64,000 nt of DNA from JBJYKD01 sp049310025. Its GTDB lineage: Bacteria > Bacillota > Thermosediminibacteria > Thermosediminibacterales > Tepidanaerobacteraceae. Under the pieces are notes generated by a model. The model was given only the letters and a program-made list of their open reading frames with translations. It was not told the origin of the DNA and did no database searches. A program made the position numbers and the translations under genes. Shown one piece after another: positions 25,419 to 34,007 of this stretch. Position 1 is the stretch's first letter; each line of letters starts with the position of its first letter. The stretch is from the NCBI RefSeq assembly GCF_049310025.1, contig NZ_JBJYKD010000004.1, forward strand, positions 62,001 through 126,000, written 5' to 3'.

Positions 25419-27497
25419 GTGGACGTAAAAAAGCTGGAAAAACGGCTTCAAGTTTTTACGGCGGTTGTGGTGTGCGTATTCATTTTTCTAACTACAGGGT
25501 TGTCCATGCTTCAGATCGTGAAGGGTGACGAATATGAAAAACTGGCCCAGGAAAACCGAATAAGGCTTATTCCGATTACCGCCCCCAGGGGAACGTTCAA
25601 AGACAGGTTCGGCAGAGATCTGGTAAACTCAAGACCCAGCTTTACCGTGTCTTACATGAATGTAAATTCAAAAAAGGAAGAACAGGAAGAAGTTTTTAAG
25701 ATTCTCAGCGACATCCTTAAGATCCAGCCATATACCGATGTATCGAACGAAAGGTACACAATTGACGAAAATAGAAAGATATATCTCAACCAGGTGCCGG
25801 TTGTCGACGGCAATGGAGATGGAAGGCTGGATTCCGGCGACGTCAGGATTGTTGAGGAGTCTACCGGCAGGAAGGTTGTTCCTTTAAAAGTTGATTTCTC
25901 TTCCGGGGAGATTGAGTTTGACCTTAAACCGGGCACGGTGGTGCTGGCGTCTTACCGGTATGATACTTTTAAGAATAAGATAAGGGATCAGGGATATAAA
26001 AAATACATGCCTGTGCGGTTAAAAACGGATGTGGATTTTCAAACCATTGCCCGGATTGAAGAGCGCCGCCTTCCGGGGGTGGTCATTGAAGTGGAACCTA
26101 TAAGGAACTACATTTACGGCAATATAGGTTCCCATATATACGGATATGTGGGGGAAATAAACAGGGAAGAACTGAACGCCCTGAAGGATAAAGGCTACCG
26201 GCCCGGTGATTTAATAGGCAAGATGGGCCTTGAAAAGGTGCTGGAACCCTATTTGAAGGGAAAAGACGGAGGCCAGCAGGTGGAGGTAACCGCTACGGGA
26301 AAGCCCATAAAGGTGCTGGGAACACAGGAACCCGTGCCGGGAGCCACCGTCAATTTAACAATTGACGCCAGAATTCAGCAGGTGGCTGAAAACGCCCTGA
26401 GGGAACAGATGCTGAAGCTCCAAACGGACAGGCACAAACCTTTTCCCAACGCGAAAAGGGGAGCAGTGGTGGCGCTCAATGTTAAAACCGGTGAAATCCT
26501 GGCCATGGTCAGCCTCCCGGATTTTGACCCCAATATGTTTGCACGGGGTATTACCCAGAAAGAATGGAATGAATTATCCCGCAACCCTTTGAAGCCCATG
26601 GTCAACCTTGCGGTCGCCGGCACATATCCGCCGGGTTCGGTCTTTAAAATGGTCACCGCTACGGCGGCTCTAGAGAAGAAGGTAACCACTGAGAAAGAAT
26701 ACATCTATGACCCCGGCGTATACTGGACTATTGCACCCAAAAAAGATTGGAAACCCGGTGGCCACGGAACGGTCAATATAGTGAAAGCCCTGGCGGAGTC
26801 CTGCAATATATTCTTTTATGAAATGGGGAGGCGGCTGGGAATAGACAATATTGAAAAGTACGCCAGGATGTACGGTCTGGGAAATCTTACGGGAATAGAA
26901 CTGCCGGGGGAGAAGGCCGGTACGGTCGCCAGCAGAAAGTATAAAGCCGCCGTCTTCAAACGAGCCGAGGATAAGATATGGTATCCGGCCGAGACACTGG
27001 ATGCGGCCATAGGACAGGGCTATCACAGCTTCACACCACTGCAGATTGCGGATTACGTTGCGGCCATAGCCAATGAAGGTTACTGGATGAAGCCGCACCT
27101 GATAAAATCCATCGTAGATGCCAGCGGCAAAGTCATTTTGGAAAAAAAGCCTGAAGTTGGCGGTACGGTTGATGTTTCTAAAAAAACCTTTGAAATCATA
27201 AAAAAGGGCATGAGGCAGGTGGTCCTGCCCGGAGGAACCGCCTATTCCGTGTTTTCAGATTTTCCTATTCCCGTGGCGGGGAAAACGGGTACCGCTCAAT
27301 GGGATTTGACGAAAACCCCTCACGGGTGGTTTGTGGCTTTTGCTCCCTTTGACGACCCGGAAATAGCGGTGGTGGTGTTTATAGAGCAGGCCGGTTCCGG
27401 AGGAGTTACCGGTGGTCCCGTGGCAAAAGCAATCTTGGAATCTTATTTTCATTTAAACGACAACAGCAGCCAGGAGGATTACCTTGTTCAACCTTGA
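25419..27497 (+). CDS. mrdA: Penicillin-binding protein 2 (elongasome transpeptidase) with an EF-hand-like insertion
   Basis: A 692-residue class B PBP: TM at about 12-33, pedestal domain, transpeptidase domain with S407-x-x-K410 (PPGSVFKM), S461-C-N463 and K622-T-G. It cross-links wall peptides together with RodA. In the pedestal, residues 130-141 read DGNGDGRLDSGD, a canonical 12-residue EF-hand/dockerin calcium loop (D130, N132, D134, G135, L137, D138, D141), within an extra stretch of roughly 120-180 absent from the usual family layout I know. Start GTG at 25419 after GAGGGG. Confidence 0.93.
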   Translation: MDVKKLEKRLQVFTAVVVCVFIFLTTGLSMLQIVKGDEYEKLAQENRIRLIPITAPRGTFKDRFGRDLVNSRPSFTVSYMNVNSKKEEQEEVFKILSDILKIQPYTDVSNERYTIDENRKIYLNQVPVVDGNGDGRLDSGDVRIVEESTGRKVVPLKVDFSSGEIEFDLKPGTVVLASYRYDTFKNKIRDQGYKKYMPVRLKTDVDFQTIARIEERRLPGVVIEVEPIRNYIYGNIGSHIYGYVGEINREELNALKDKGYRPGDLIGKMGLEKVLEPYLKGKDGGQQVEVTATGKPIKVLGTQEPVPGATVNLTIDARIQQVAENALREQMLKLQTDRHKPFPNAKRGAVVALNVKTGEILAMVSLPDFDPNMFARGITQKEWNELSRNPLKPMVNLAVAGTYPPGSVFKMVTATAALEKKVTTEKEYIYDPGVYWTIAPKKDWKPGGHGTVNIVKALAESCNIFFYEMGRRLGIDNIEKYARMYGLGNLTGIELPGEKAGTVASRKYKAAVFKRAEDKIWYPAETLDAAIGQGYHSFTPLQIADYVAAIANEGYWMKPHLIKSIVDASGKVILEKKPEVGGTVDVSKKTFEIIKKGMRQVVLPGGTAYSVFSDFPIPVAGKTGTAQWDLTKTPHGWFVAFAPFDDPEIAVVVFIEQAGSGGVTGGPVAKAILESYFHLNDNSSQEDYLVQP

Positions 27498-27498
27498 A

Positions 27499-27526
27499 CC
27501 GGAATCTTTACAGATTCTGGTTTTTT
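27499..27526 (+). terminator. Terminator after the mre-PBP2 operon
   Basis: CCGGAATCT at 27499-27507 pairs with AGATTCTGG at 27512-27520 around a four-base loop, followed by six Ts. Some readthrough into minC is possible because the stem is AT-rich. Confidence 0.75.
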
Positions 27527-27603
27527 ATGTAGGAAAAGAAGGAATTACCTGATTTATGAAGAATAATGATACATGTAAGCGGTGCTATTGGAGGGAATTG
27601 ACC

Positions 27604-28251
27604 ATGACTAATGAACCGGTGATAATTAAGGGTACGAGAGATGGTATAACCATAATTGTTGAAAGCGATATGGATTTTCAATACTTAAAAAACGCCATTT
27701 ACGAAAAGCTGGAGCGAGGCCGGGACTTTTTTATCGGAGGTAAAGCCCGACTGAAGGTTAAAAATGGGTCGCTAAATCGGGATGATTACTTCGAACTGGA
27801 AAAACTGCTGATGGATTTCGGTATGAGCCTGCAAGAGGCCAGCTCTCCGAGTACCCTCATTTTCCCCAGACCGCACCGGGATAGAGTGTTGCTCTTAAAG
27901 AGGACCTTGCGCTCCGGGCAGAAGGTCACCTATAAAGGCACCGTGGTGGTCCTTGGAGATGTCAACCCCGGCAGTGAGATAGTCGCTACGGGAGACATTT
28001 TGGTGATGGGAGCCTTGAGAGGCCTTGCCCATGCCGGAGCCCGGGGCGACAAAAGCGCCATAGTTGCAGCATTTAAACTCCAGCCGACCCAGCTCCGGAT
28101 TGCCGATGTCATATCCAGACCGCCTGAGGGGAAAAACGAGGCACCGCAATTCCCGGAAATCGCCCGCTTAAAAGATAAAATCATAGTGATCGAACCGTAT
28201 TACATGCCAAACAGTGAAGGTATAAAAAGGAAGAAGGAGGGAACTAAATGA
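27604..28251 (+). CDS. minC: Septum-site determining protein MinC
   Basis: A 215-residue division inhibitor. The N-terminal FtsZ-binding domain covers about 1-100, and the C-terminal beta-helix domain has GTVVVLGDVNPGSEIVATGDILVMGALRG with Gly turns and AHAGARGD. ATG 27604 follows GGAGGGAATTGACC. minD overlaps its stop by four bases. Confidence 0.93.
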   Translation: MTNEPVIIKGTRDGITIIVESDMDFQYLKNAIYEKLERGRDFFIGGKARLKVKNGSLNRDDYFELEKLLMDFGMSLQEASSPSTLIFPRPHRDRVLLLKRTLRSGQKVTYKGTVVVLGDVNPGSEIVATGDILVMGALRGLAHAGARGDKSAIVAAFKLQPTQLRIADVISRPPEGKNEAPQFPEIARLKDKIIVIEPYYMPNSEGIKRKKEGTK

Positions 28252-29060
28252 GTCAGGTCATTGTAATTACTTCGGGAAAAGGGGGGGTTGGCAAGACTAC
28301 GACCACGGCCAACATAGGGACAGGGCTCTCTCTTTACAAACAGAGAAAAGTGGTATTGGTGGACGCCGATATAGGTCTGAGAAATCTTGATGTAGTAATG
28401 GGTCTGGAAAACCGCATAGTTTACGACCTGGTGGATGTAACTCACGGCGTCTGCAGACTGAAGCAGGCTCTAATAAAGGACAGGCGTTTCGAAAACCTCT
28501 ACCTGCTGCCCGCCGCTCAAACAAAAGATAAAACCGCCGTCACGCCGGACCAGATGAAGAAATTGTGCGAAGAACTCCGCAAGGAGTTTGATTACGTTTT
28601 GATAGATTGCCCCGCGGGCATTGAGCAGGGCTTTAAAAATGCCATAGCCGGAGCCGACAAGGCCATTATCGTTACCACACCGGAGGTATCGGCCGTGAGG
28701 GACGCCGACAGGATAGTGGGCCTGTTGGAAGCCGCGGGCTTTGAAGAACCGAAACTCATAATTAACCGCATAAGGCCCGATATGGTAAAACGCGGAGATA
28801 TGATGGATATAGACGACATGATCGATATACTGGCCATTGACTTGCTCGGCGTAGTACCCGAAGATGAAAAGATAGTGGTTTCCACCAACAGAGGTGAACC
28901 GGCCGTAGCCGACAGCACTTCGAGAGCCGGTCAGGCCTATCGAAATATAACCAGGAGGCTGGAAGGGGAGGAAGTTCCCTTGATGACCCTGGAAAATGTG
29001 GAGCCTACCTTTATGGATAAACTGAAAATGTTGTTCGGGTTAAAAGCCCGCATAAGATAA
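28248..29060 (+). CDS. minD: Septum-site determining ATPase MinD
   Basis: A 270-residue ParA-type ATPase that recruits MinC to the membrane. Deviant Walker A SGKGGVGKTTTTANIG near the N-terminus, DADIGLRNLD, and a basic amphipathic C-terminal helix (FMDKLKMLFGLK) for membrane binding. It lies between minC and minE. Confidence 0.96.
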   Translation: MSQVIVITSGKGGVGKTTTTANIGTGLSLYKQRKVVLVDADIGLRNLDVVMGLENRIVYDLVDVTHGVCRLKQALIKDRRFENLYLLPAAQTKDKTAVTPDQMKKLCEELRKEFDYVLIDCPAGIEQGFKNAIAGADKAIIVTTPEVSAVRDADRIVGLLEAAGFEEPKLIINRIRPDMVKRGDMMDIDDMIDILAIDLLGVVPEDEKIVVSTNRGEPAVADSTSRAGQAYRNITRRLEGEEVPLMTLENVEPTFMDKLKMLFGLKARIR

Positions 29061-29075
29061 AAAGGGGGGGGAGTC

Positions 29076-29357
29076 GTGGATTTTTTAAAAATTTTCGGCA
29101 AAGAAGATGTTTCGAGCAAAGACATCGCCAAAGAGAGGTTGAGGCTCATACTTGTTCACGACAGGGCCAATGTATCTCCAAAATTCTTGGAAATGATAAA
29201 GAGCCAGCTTATCAACATGATTTCCGATTACATGGAAATTGACCAGGAAGGCCTTGAAGTGAAACTTACGCGCATGCAGAAAGATGAAGATATAACGGTA
29301 CCGGCCCTTGTGGCAAATATACCAATCAAGAGGGTAAAACACCTGGCGAAAATCTGA
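29076..29357 (+). CDS. minE: Cell division topological specificity factor MinE
   Basis: A 93-residue protein with N-terminal amphipathic stretch MDFLKIFGK, then AKERLRLILVHDRANVSP, the MinD-contact helix of MinE, and a C-terminal beta dimerisation half. Start GTG at 29076 after GGGGGGGAGTC. Presence of MinE implies pole-to-pole Min oscillation. Confidence 0.93.
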   Translation: MDFLKIFGKEDVSSKDIAKERLRLILVHDRANVSPKFLEMIKSQLINMISDYMEIDQEGLEVKLTRMQKDEDITVPALVANIPIKRVKHLAKI

Positions 29358-29373
29358 AGGAGGAATTTTTTCT

Positions 29374-31137
29374 GTGAAAATGGGACAAGAGGTCTTTGCC
29401 GTCGATATCGGTACCAGGACCATCGTGGGCCTGGTGGTCCGGAAAGAGGGCAGAGGCTTTTCAATCCTGGCGCAGGAGATGGTGGAGCACGAAAGCCGGG
29501 CCATGTACGACGGCCAGATACACGACGTGGAAGCCGTAGCCAGGAATGTGCGGCGTGTTAAGGAATCCCTGGAAAAGAAATTGGGGCACAGGTTGGAAAA
29601 AGTCGCGGTAGCCGCTGCCGGCAGGGCCCTTTTGACGGTGGAGGCCGCCGCCAGTAAAGAGACGTCCCCTTACGTGGAAATCACCGGGGATGATATCCGG
29701 AGTCTCGAGGTGGATGCACTGGCCAATGCGGTGAAAACCCTTTCGGGTAAAAACAGCTCCGGGACCTTTGAAAATTACCATTGTGTGGGTTACAGTGTAA
29801 TAAAATGGTTTTTGGAGGACGACCCGCTGGATAACCTGCTCGGTCAAAAAGGGAGGAGCATTTCTGTAAAAATAATTGCCACATTTCTTCCGCGGGCGGT
29901 GGTGGAAAGCCTTCTCACCGTATTAAAGAGATGTGATCTTGAGCTTTACAGCATTACTTTAGAGCCGATAGCTGCCAGCAGCGTGGTGGTCCTGCCCAAT
30001 ATGAGAAAGCTCAATATCGCCCTGGTGGACATCGGGGCCGGTACGTCGGACATAGCCCTGTCGAGGGATGGCAGCATTTTTGCCTACGGAATGGTGCCCA
30101 TGGCCGGGGATGAGATAACCGAAAAGATATGTGAGACTTTTCTTCTGGATTTCGACGAAGGGGAGAGGGTGAAGAGGGAACTCCTGACCAAAGATCGCAT
30201 ACAGTTCCGGGATATCCTCGGCCAGGAGCATGAGATTCCCTCTGCGGATGTACTGGAAGCTATCAAACCTGCTGTATTTCAGCTGTCTTCGGAAATAGCC
30301 AGGAAGATAGTGGAATTAAACGGCAAAACTCCGGCTGCGGTTCTCTGTGTTGGAGGAGGAAGCCTCATGCCCGGCCTTACGGAATACATAGCAGCCAACC
30401 TGGAATTGCCAAAGGAGAGGGTAGGAATTCGCGACAGAGAAAGCATTAATTTCGTCAAAGGTGGAGAAGGGCTTTCAGGGCCTTTTGCCGTAACTCCCAT
30501 CGGCATAGCGGTAAATGCCCTTGAAGGTACAAATTTATCTTTTATAAAGGTGCGTGTCAATGAAAAATTGATCAATATACTGGGTCAGCAAAAACCGACG
30601 GTGTTAAACGCTCTGCTGCACGGGGGGATAGCTCCCGCCGATATTTTCGGCAGGCCGGGCATGGCTCTGACCTTTAAATTAAACGGAGAACTGAAAATAG
30701 TAAAAGGGAAGCCTCCGAGGCCGGCCGTTGTTACCATGGATGGAGAGCAAGTCGGCCTGAACGCCGAGGTGGCCGACAACGCGGTAATTAAATTTGAACC
30801 TGCCTGTAGCGGCGAAGACGCCCGGGCGAAGATAAGAGACTTTCTGAGGGATGAAGATAAGATGTGGATAAAGATAAACGGGCGGGAGTTCAGCGTGGAT
30901 CCTCATATAACGATGAACGGCAGCCCGGCGTCCCCCGATGACGATATAGCAGATGACTCCGAGATAATTGTAAAGAGAAGGGAGTTGATTTTGAGCGACA
31001 TTTTTAACATCATTTCCTTCAAGCCCGAGGGAATGACCGGAAAACTTGTGATGAAAATAAACGGCCTCGACGCGGGCTTTACAAGCCCTGTAAAATCCGG
31101 GGACGAGGTGGAGATATACTGGAAAAACTTGCCTTAG
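29374..31137 (+). CDS. FtsA-like cell division ATPase with a beta-rich C-terminal extension
   Basis: A 587-residue actin-fold protein. FtsA features are clear: VFAVDIGTRTIVGLVV at the N-terminus, an SHS2-like insert (about 85-170), ALVDIGAGTSDIAL, and ICV/LCVGGGSLMPGL near 325. FtsA is usually near 420 residues; about 190 residues are added after 400. The extension contains three similar beta units: LTFKLNGELKIVKG...ADNAVIKFE, MWIKINGREFSV...DDSEIIVKR, and LVMKINGLDAGF...GDEVEIYW. It starts with GTG at 29374 after AAGGAGG. It sits between minE and rodA, so a wall or division role is likely; it is not the ftsA of an ftsAZ pair. Confidence 0.8.
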   Translation: MKMGQEVFAVDIGTRTIVGLVVRKEGRGFSILAQEMVEHESRAMYDGQIHDVEAVARNVRRVKESLEKKLGHRLEKVAVAAAGRALLTVEAAASKETSPYVEITGDDIRSLEVDALANAVKTLSGKNSSGTFENYHCVGYSVIKWFLEDDPLDNLLGQKGRSISVKIIATFLPRAVVESLLTVLKRCDLELYSITLEPIAASSVVVLPNMRKLNIALVDIGAGTSDIALSRDGSIFAYGMVPMAGDEITEKICETFLLDFDEGERVKRELLTKDRIQFRDILGQEHEIPSADVLEAIKPAVFQLSSEIARKIVELNGKTPAAVLCVGGGSLMPGLTEYIAANLELPKERVGIRDRESINFVKGGEGLSGPFAVTPIGIAVNALEGTNLSFIKVRVNEKLINILGQQKPTVLNALLHGGIAPADIFGRPGMALTFKLNGELKIVKGKPPRPAVVTMDGEQVGLNAEVADNAVIKFEPACSGEDARAKIRDFLRDEDKMWIKINGREFSVDPHITMNGSPASPDDDIADDSEIIVKRRELILSDIFNIISFKPEGMTGKLVMKINGLDAGFTSPVKSGDEVEIYWKNLP

Positions 31138-31168
31138 AAAATAAATATTTATGAACGGATTCAGATTA

Positions 31169-31177
31169 TGGTATAAT
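31169..31177 (+). promoter_or_regulatory. Extended -10 promoter before rodA
   Basis: TGGTATAAT (TG 31169-31170, TATAAT 31172-31177), without a clear -35, about 30 bases before the rodA ATG. Confidence 0.5.
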
Positions 31178-31206
31178 GGTTATCGGATTGTTGGGAGGAT
31201 TTATAA

Positions 31207-32304
31207 ATGGATCCGAAGCTTTTAAAAAACGTTGACTACCCAATTTTGATAATCATTATACTCATAACGGTTATGAGCGTCTTGATAATAAGCAGCGCCA
31301 CCCATGCCACCGCTCCGGGAGGTAGTTTTCACTACGCCAAAATGCAAATAATATGGTTTTGCCTGGGGCTGGTGGCGATGATGCTCGTAATGGCGTTGGA
31401 TTACCATACCATAGCTCAGTGGTCCAGCATAATTTATGTTTTAAATATAGGGGCCCTTCTTGCGGTAATGATTATAGGTAAAGAAACCATGGGGGCTCAG
31501 AGATGGATTCCGATCGGCCCTTTCAGTTTTCAACCCTCGGAGTTTGCCAAACTTGCGACCATTATCACACTGGCCAAACACATAGAAAGAAAAAAGCATT
31601 TAAATAGCATCGGGGATCTGGCCCCCATTTTTGTGCATGTGGCACTTCCCATGATTCTCATCATGAAACAGCCGGACCTGGGTACCTCCCTGGTGCTGAT
31701 GGCGATTATGTTCGGAATGCTTTTTATAGGTGGGATAAGTTACAAACTGCTGGGGGAAGTAATAGGCGCGGGCATTCTTTCAACCCCGGTTCTATGGCAT
31801 TTTTTAAAGGACTATCAGAAAAAAAGGCTTCTGGTTTTTCTCAACCCCAACGTAGACCCCTTGGGAGACGGCTACCATGTCATTCAATCAAAAATAGCCA
31901 TTGGCTCCGGCAGGATTTTTGGCAAAGGGTTGTTTCAGGGAACCCAAAACCAGCTGGACTTTTTGCCGGAACAGCACACCGATTTTATTTTTGCTGTATT
32001 GGGTGAGGAACTGGGTTTTGTAGGAGGCCTCTTTCTTTTTGTTTTGTTTTTCAGTTTAATATACCGAACCATTCAGGTGGCATTCAAGGCCAGGGATCTG
32101 CTGGGCACTTACATGGTAATAGGGATTGCGACAATGTGGACGTTTCAGGCGATGGTTAATATCGGGATGACTCTCGGCATTATGCCGGTTACGGGGATAC
32201 CGCTCCCTTTTATGAGCTATGGAGGGAGTTCTTTCCTCATGAACATGATGGCTGTGGGGCTGGTATTGAATGTGGGTATGCGCCGTCAGAAGATCTTATT
32301 CTAA
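31207..32304 (+). CDS. rodA: Rod shape-determining glycosyltransferase RodA (SEDS family)
   Basis: A 365-residue protein with about ten TM segments. SEDS signatures include QPSEFAKLATI near residue 117, NPNVDPLGDGYHVIQSKIAIGSGRIFGKG near 215 and GITGIPLPFMSYGGSS near 330 (VTGIPLPFMSYGGSS in the text). It polymerises glycan with PBP2. It follows the FtsA-like gene behind its own promoter. Confidence 0.95.
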   Translation: MDPKLLKNVDYPILIIIILITVMSVLIISSATHATAPGGSFHYAKMQIIWFCLGLVAMMLVMALDYHTIAQWSSIIYVLNIGALLAVMIIGKETMGAQRWIPIGPFSFQPSEFAKLATIITLAKHIERKKHLNSIGDLAPIFVHVALPMILIMKQPDLGTSLVLMAIMFGMLFIGGISYKLLGEVIGAGILSTPVLWHFLKDYQKKRLLVFLNPNVDPLGDGYHVIQSKIAIGSGRIFGKGLFQGTQNQLDFLPEQHTDFIFAVLGEELGFVGGLFLFVLFFSLIYRTIQVAFKARDLLGTYMVIGIATMWTFQAMVNIGMTLGIMPVTGIPLPFMSYGGSSFLMNMMAVGLVLNVGMRRQKILF

Positions 32305-32412
32305 TTTTAAAATGGTGAAAAAGACTTAAGATAGTCCATCTATCTTTTTTTTTGTAATAAACGAGCCCTCACCAAAATAGATATATATAAGAAATGTGTG
32401 GGGGTGTCTTTT

Positions 32413-33069
32413 GTGTATTACTATGAGCGGCCATGGAAGAAGAAGTTGTGGCTTGAAAGCACTCATTTGAAAAAAATAATCGTTTGCATGACAATCCTGA
32501 TAGCCGTGTTGATGTTAAAAAGGTTTGATGCTCCCTTTACAGATTTCCTCCTTTCCAGAATAAACTATTATTTCTTCGTGTACAGTTATGACTATGAAGA
32601 CCTGGCAAAGGCAATCCGTGAGATTCCAAAAAAGGCGGAGGAATTACCGGTTTTCAAGCAGCTGGGGGCCGGCCAGTTTATTCTTCCTGTCGCCGGTGAA
32701 ATAACTTCAACTTACGGTATGAGGATGCACCCCGTTTTAAAGGTGGAAAGAATGCATAATGGGATTGACATTGTCCAAAAAGAGGGGACTCCCGTAAAAG
32801 CCGCCATGGCCGGCAAAGTCTATTCCGTGGAAGAGCAATATGAATTGGGGCGAGTTGTAAAAATAATGCATGAAAACGGATTGATGACCGTCTATGCCCA
32901 TCTTAAAGACATCTACGTCAAGGAGATGGAACCGGTAGAACAGGGACATATAATAGGAGCCGTTGGGAAAAGCGGTCTTGCGGAGACACCTCACCTCCAC
33001 TTCGAGGTCTGGCAAGACGGTAAACCCCAGGATCCGGAAAAATGGATTCATGTTCCAAAAAAGCCATAA
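32413..33069 (+). CDS. spoIVFA: M23-family protein, SpoIVFA-type
   Basis: A 218-residue protein with an N-terminal anchor (about residues 22-38) and a C-terminal LytM/M23 domain: TSTYGMRMHPVLK, HNGIDI, and HLHFEVW. M23 zinc ligand positions H and D of HxxxD (HNGID) and HLH are kept. SpoIVFA in Bacillus holds the intramembrane protease SpoIVFB inactive; the next gene is spoIVFB. The GTG at 32413 is preferred because GGGGGTG lies six bases upstream. Confidence 0.82.
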   Translation: MYYYERPWKKKLWLESTHLKKIIVCMTILIAVLMLKRFDAPFTDFLLSRINYYFFVYSYDYEDLAKAIREIPKKAEELPVFKQLGAGQFILPVAGEITSTYGMRMHPVLKVERMHNGIDIVQKEGTPVKAAMAGKVYSVEEQYELGRVVKIMHENGLMTVYAHLKDIYVKEMEPVEQGHIIGAVGKSGLAETPHLHFEVWQDGKPQDPEKWIHVPKKP

Positions 33070-33082
33070 TAGGGGGAATTGT

Positions 33083-33952
33083 ATGACCTTAAAAATGGCG
33101 GGAATAAGGATCAGGATAGACTTTTTTTTTATTTTTATCCTGGTTTCGGCTGCGCTCGCGGGTTTTTTAAATGATGTTCTGTCTTTAGCTCTGGCGCTGG
33201 GCTTTCACGAAATGGGTCATCTGCTGTCGGCGCGGGAACTGGGGCTCAAGGTTGACGAGCTGGAATTGCTGCCCTTCGGCGGTAGGATTAAGATAAAAAG
33301 TTTTGACGAAGCCCTGCCGGAACACCAGATACTCACCGCCCTGGCGGGCCCCATGTTCAATTTTGCCGCCTCAGTTCTTCTTTTTTATCTGATAAGCCAA
33401 AAAATCCTCTCCGGTCAAATTGGAAATACCATGATTAATTACCAGCTCATACTGGGTTTTTTTAATTTGGTCCCTGCTCTTCCTCTGGATGGCGGGAGAA
33501 TTTTTGTTGTATGGCTTCGGCGGTATTTGAATTATCTATCCGCAATCCGAATTGCCTGCAGAGTGAGTAAAATCATATCCATGTTGCTTGTTGTCGCAGC
33601 CGTCGTTCAGGGAGTTTTTTTAAAAAGGTTTTTATTAAATTTTGTCATAGCGGGCATTTTTTTATTCGCCCATGCATTGAAGGAGGAGAATGAAGCGCCC
33701 GCCGCTTTCATAAAACAGGTGGCAAAAAAGAGGGAAAGTCTGCTCAAAAAAGGATGTTTGCCGATAGAATCCGCAGTTGCCACCGGTGGGGCATCCGTCA
33801 GGGATGTACTTTACATGTTTACTCCCCACAGGTATTTTTTGCTCTTTGTAGTGGATGACCAGATGCACATAAAGAAGTATTTAACGGAAACGGAAATTTT
33901 TAACAAAATTCTTCAACAGGGATTAGACATTAAGGTAGATGACTTGATATAA
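33083..33952 (+). CDS. spoIVFB: Intramembrane zinc metalloprotease SpoIVFB (site-2 protease)
   Basis: A 289-residue S2P protease. HExxH is at residues 38-42 (FHEMGHLL) in a TM helix, and the second motif PALPLDGGR near residue 138 supplies the third zinc ligand Asp. In Bacillus it cuts pro-SigK in the outer forespore membrane. A C-terminal cytoplasmic part (about 205-289) resembles a CBS-type region. This supports a pro-SigK pathway in the organism. Confidence 0.92.
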   Translation: MTLKMAGIRIRIDFFFIFILVSAALAGFLNDVLSLALALGFHEMGHLLSARELGLKVDELELLPFGGRIKIKSFDEALPEHQILTALAGPMFNFAASVLLFYLISQKILSGQIGNTMINYQLILGFFNLVPALPLDGGRIFVVWLRRYLNYLSAIRIACRVSKIISMLLVVAAVVQGVFLKRFLLNFVIAGIFLFAHALKEENEAPAAFIKQVAKKRESLLKKGCLPIESAVATGGASVRDVLYMFTPHRYFLLFVVDDQMHIKKYLTETEIFNKILQQGLDIKVDDLI

Positions 33953-34007
33953 TAAAGAGGGAATAATAAATAAAGAATGTCATGATAAAAGGTCTGGAGG
34001 CGTCACA

